DNA from: Oceanobacillus sojae
GTDB lineage: Bacteria > Bacillota > Bacilli > Bacillales > Amphibacillaceae
Direction: 5' to 3'
Length of the DNA stretch: 64,000 nt
NCBI RefSeq assembly: GCF_007991515.1
Contig: NZ_BJYM01000013.1
Coordinates: forward strand, 110,940 to 174,939
Of the stretch, positions 63,866-64,000 are shown in pieces (position 1 is the stretch's first letter; each line of letters opens with the position of its first letter). The position numbers were made by a program, and so were the translations under genes. Below the pieces are notes generated by a model. That model did no database searches. It saw nothing but the letters and a program-made list of their open reading frames with translations, and had not been told where the DNA came from.

Positions 63866-64000
63866 AGTTTGGAAATCACAGAGGGGTCACAAAGTAAGCT
63901 TAATCATTATTTAATAATAATTGAATGAAAAATTCTTATGGATTCCTTATAATAGTTCTAGATATATCACAGAAACAATAAGAACTGCTTTTGCCTTGGT

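Overview
The window is AT-rich DNA from a low-GC Gram-positive bacterium of the Bacillaceae type. Supporting signs are strong AGGAGG ribosome sites, frequent TTG and GTG starts, a guanine-class purine riboswitch, LrgAB, BglG/LicR-type PRD regulators and many PTS operons. A 145-bp palindromic repeat at 5741-5885 resembles repeats I remember from Oceanobacillus/Virgibacillus relatives, so a halotolerant bacillus is my best guess. No rRNA, tRNA, CRISPR array or intact transposase was seen.

Layout. 1-3072 (+): end of a YkvI-like membrane protein, then a purine riboswitch controlling a purine permease and a phosphoribosyltransferase. 3111-9252 (-): two Gfo/Idh/MocA dehydrogenases, a GPH-type symporter, a TIM-barrel sugar isomerase/epimerase and a LacI regulator with three copies of a palindromic operator. 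9434-12632: LysR-lrgA-lrgB and a lone RpiR regulator. 12645-12830: an unexplained structured element. 12919-16719 (+): a phosphatase plus a complete mannose-type PTS (IIA, IIB, IIC, IID) behind a promoter that carries two near-perfect Fur boxes. 16771-24747 (-): a PRD regulator, fructose-type IIA, class II aldolase, IIB, IIC, D-lyxose isomerase-like protein, xylulokinase and a dehydrogenase. 24815-30436 (-): a cellobiose-type PTS (IIB, IIA, IIC), GH1 phospho-glycosidase, LicR-like regulator and a 52-codon gene. 30587-33067 (-): a glucosamine-6-phosphate deaminase-like gene and a glucose-superfamily PTS IICB. 33669-44341: peptide and amino-acid scavenging (M20 hydrolases, Xaa-Pro peptidase, oligopeptide ABC transporter, MarR and RpiR regulators). 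44516-48346: an MFS exporter, a 56-codon gene with its own ribosome site and terminator, a chemoreceptor and a possible 29-codon peptide. 48452-56471 (-): fructose-type PTS IIBC (broken by one in-frame TAA) and IIA, a GH38 alpha-mannosidase related to MngB, RpiR, a GH1 beta-glucosidase and a ROK kinase. 56880-63275 (-): phosphotriesterase homologue, ribose-type ABC transporter, PfkB kinase, BtpA-family protein and a glutamine-amidotransferase-like protein behind a palindromic operator. 63551-63865 (+): a small XRE regulator.

Taken together this is a catabolic island: eight or more substrate-specific import-and-degradation modules side by side, each with its own local regulator. The least explained are the phosphotriesterase/BtpA/PfkB operon, the putatively Fur-controlled phosphatase-mannose PTS operon, the split fructose-type PTS with aldolase and pentose enzymes, and the small unannotated genes at 45923-46093, 24896-25054 and 48257-48346.
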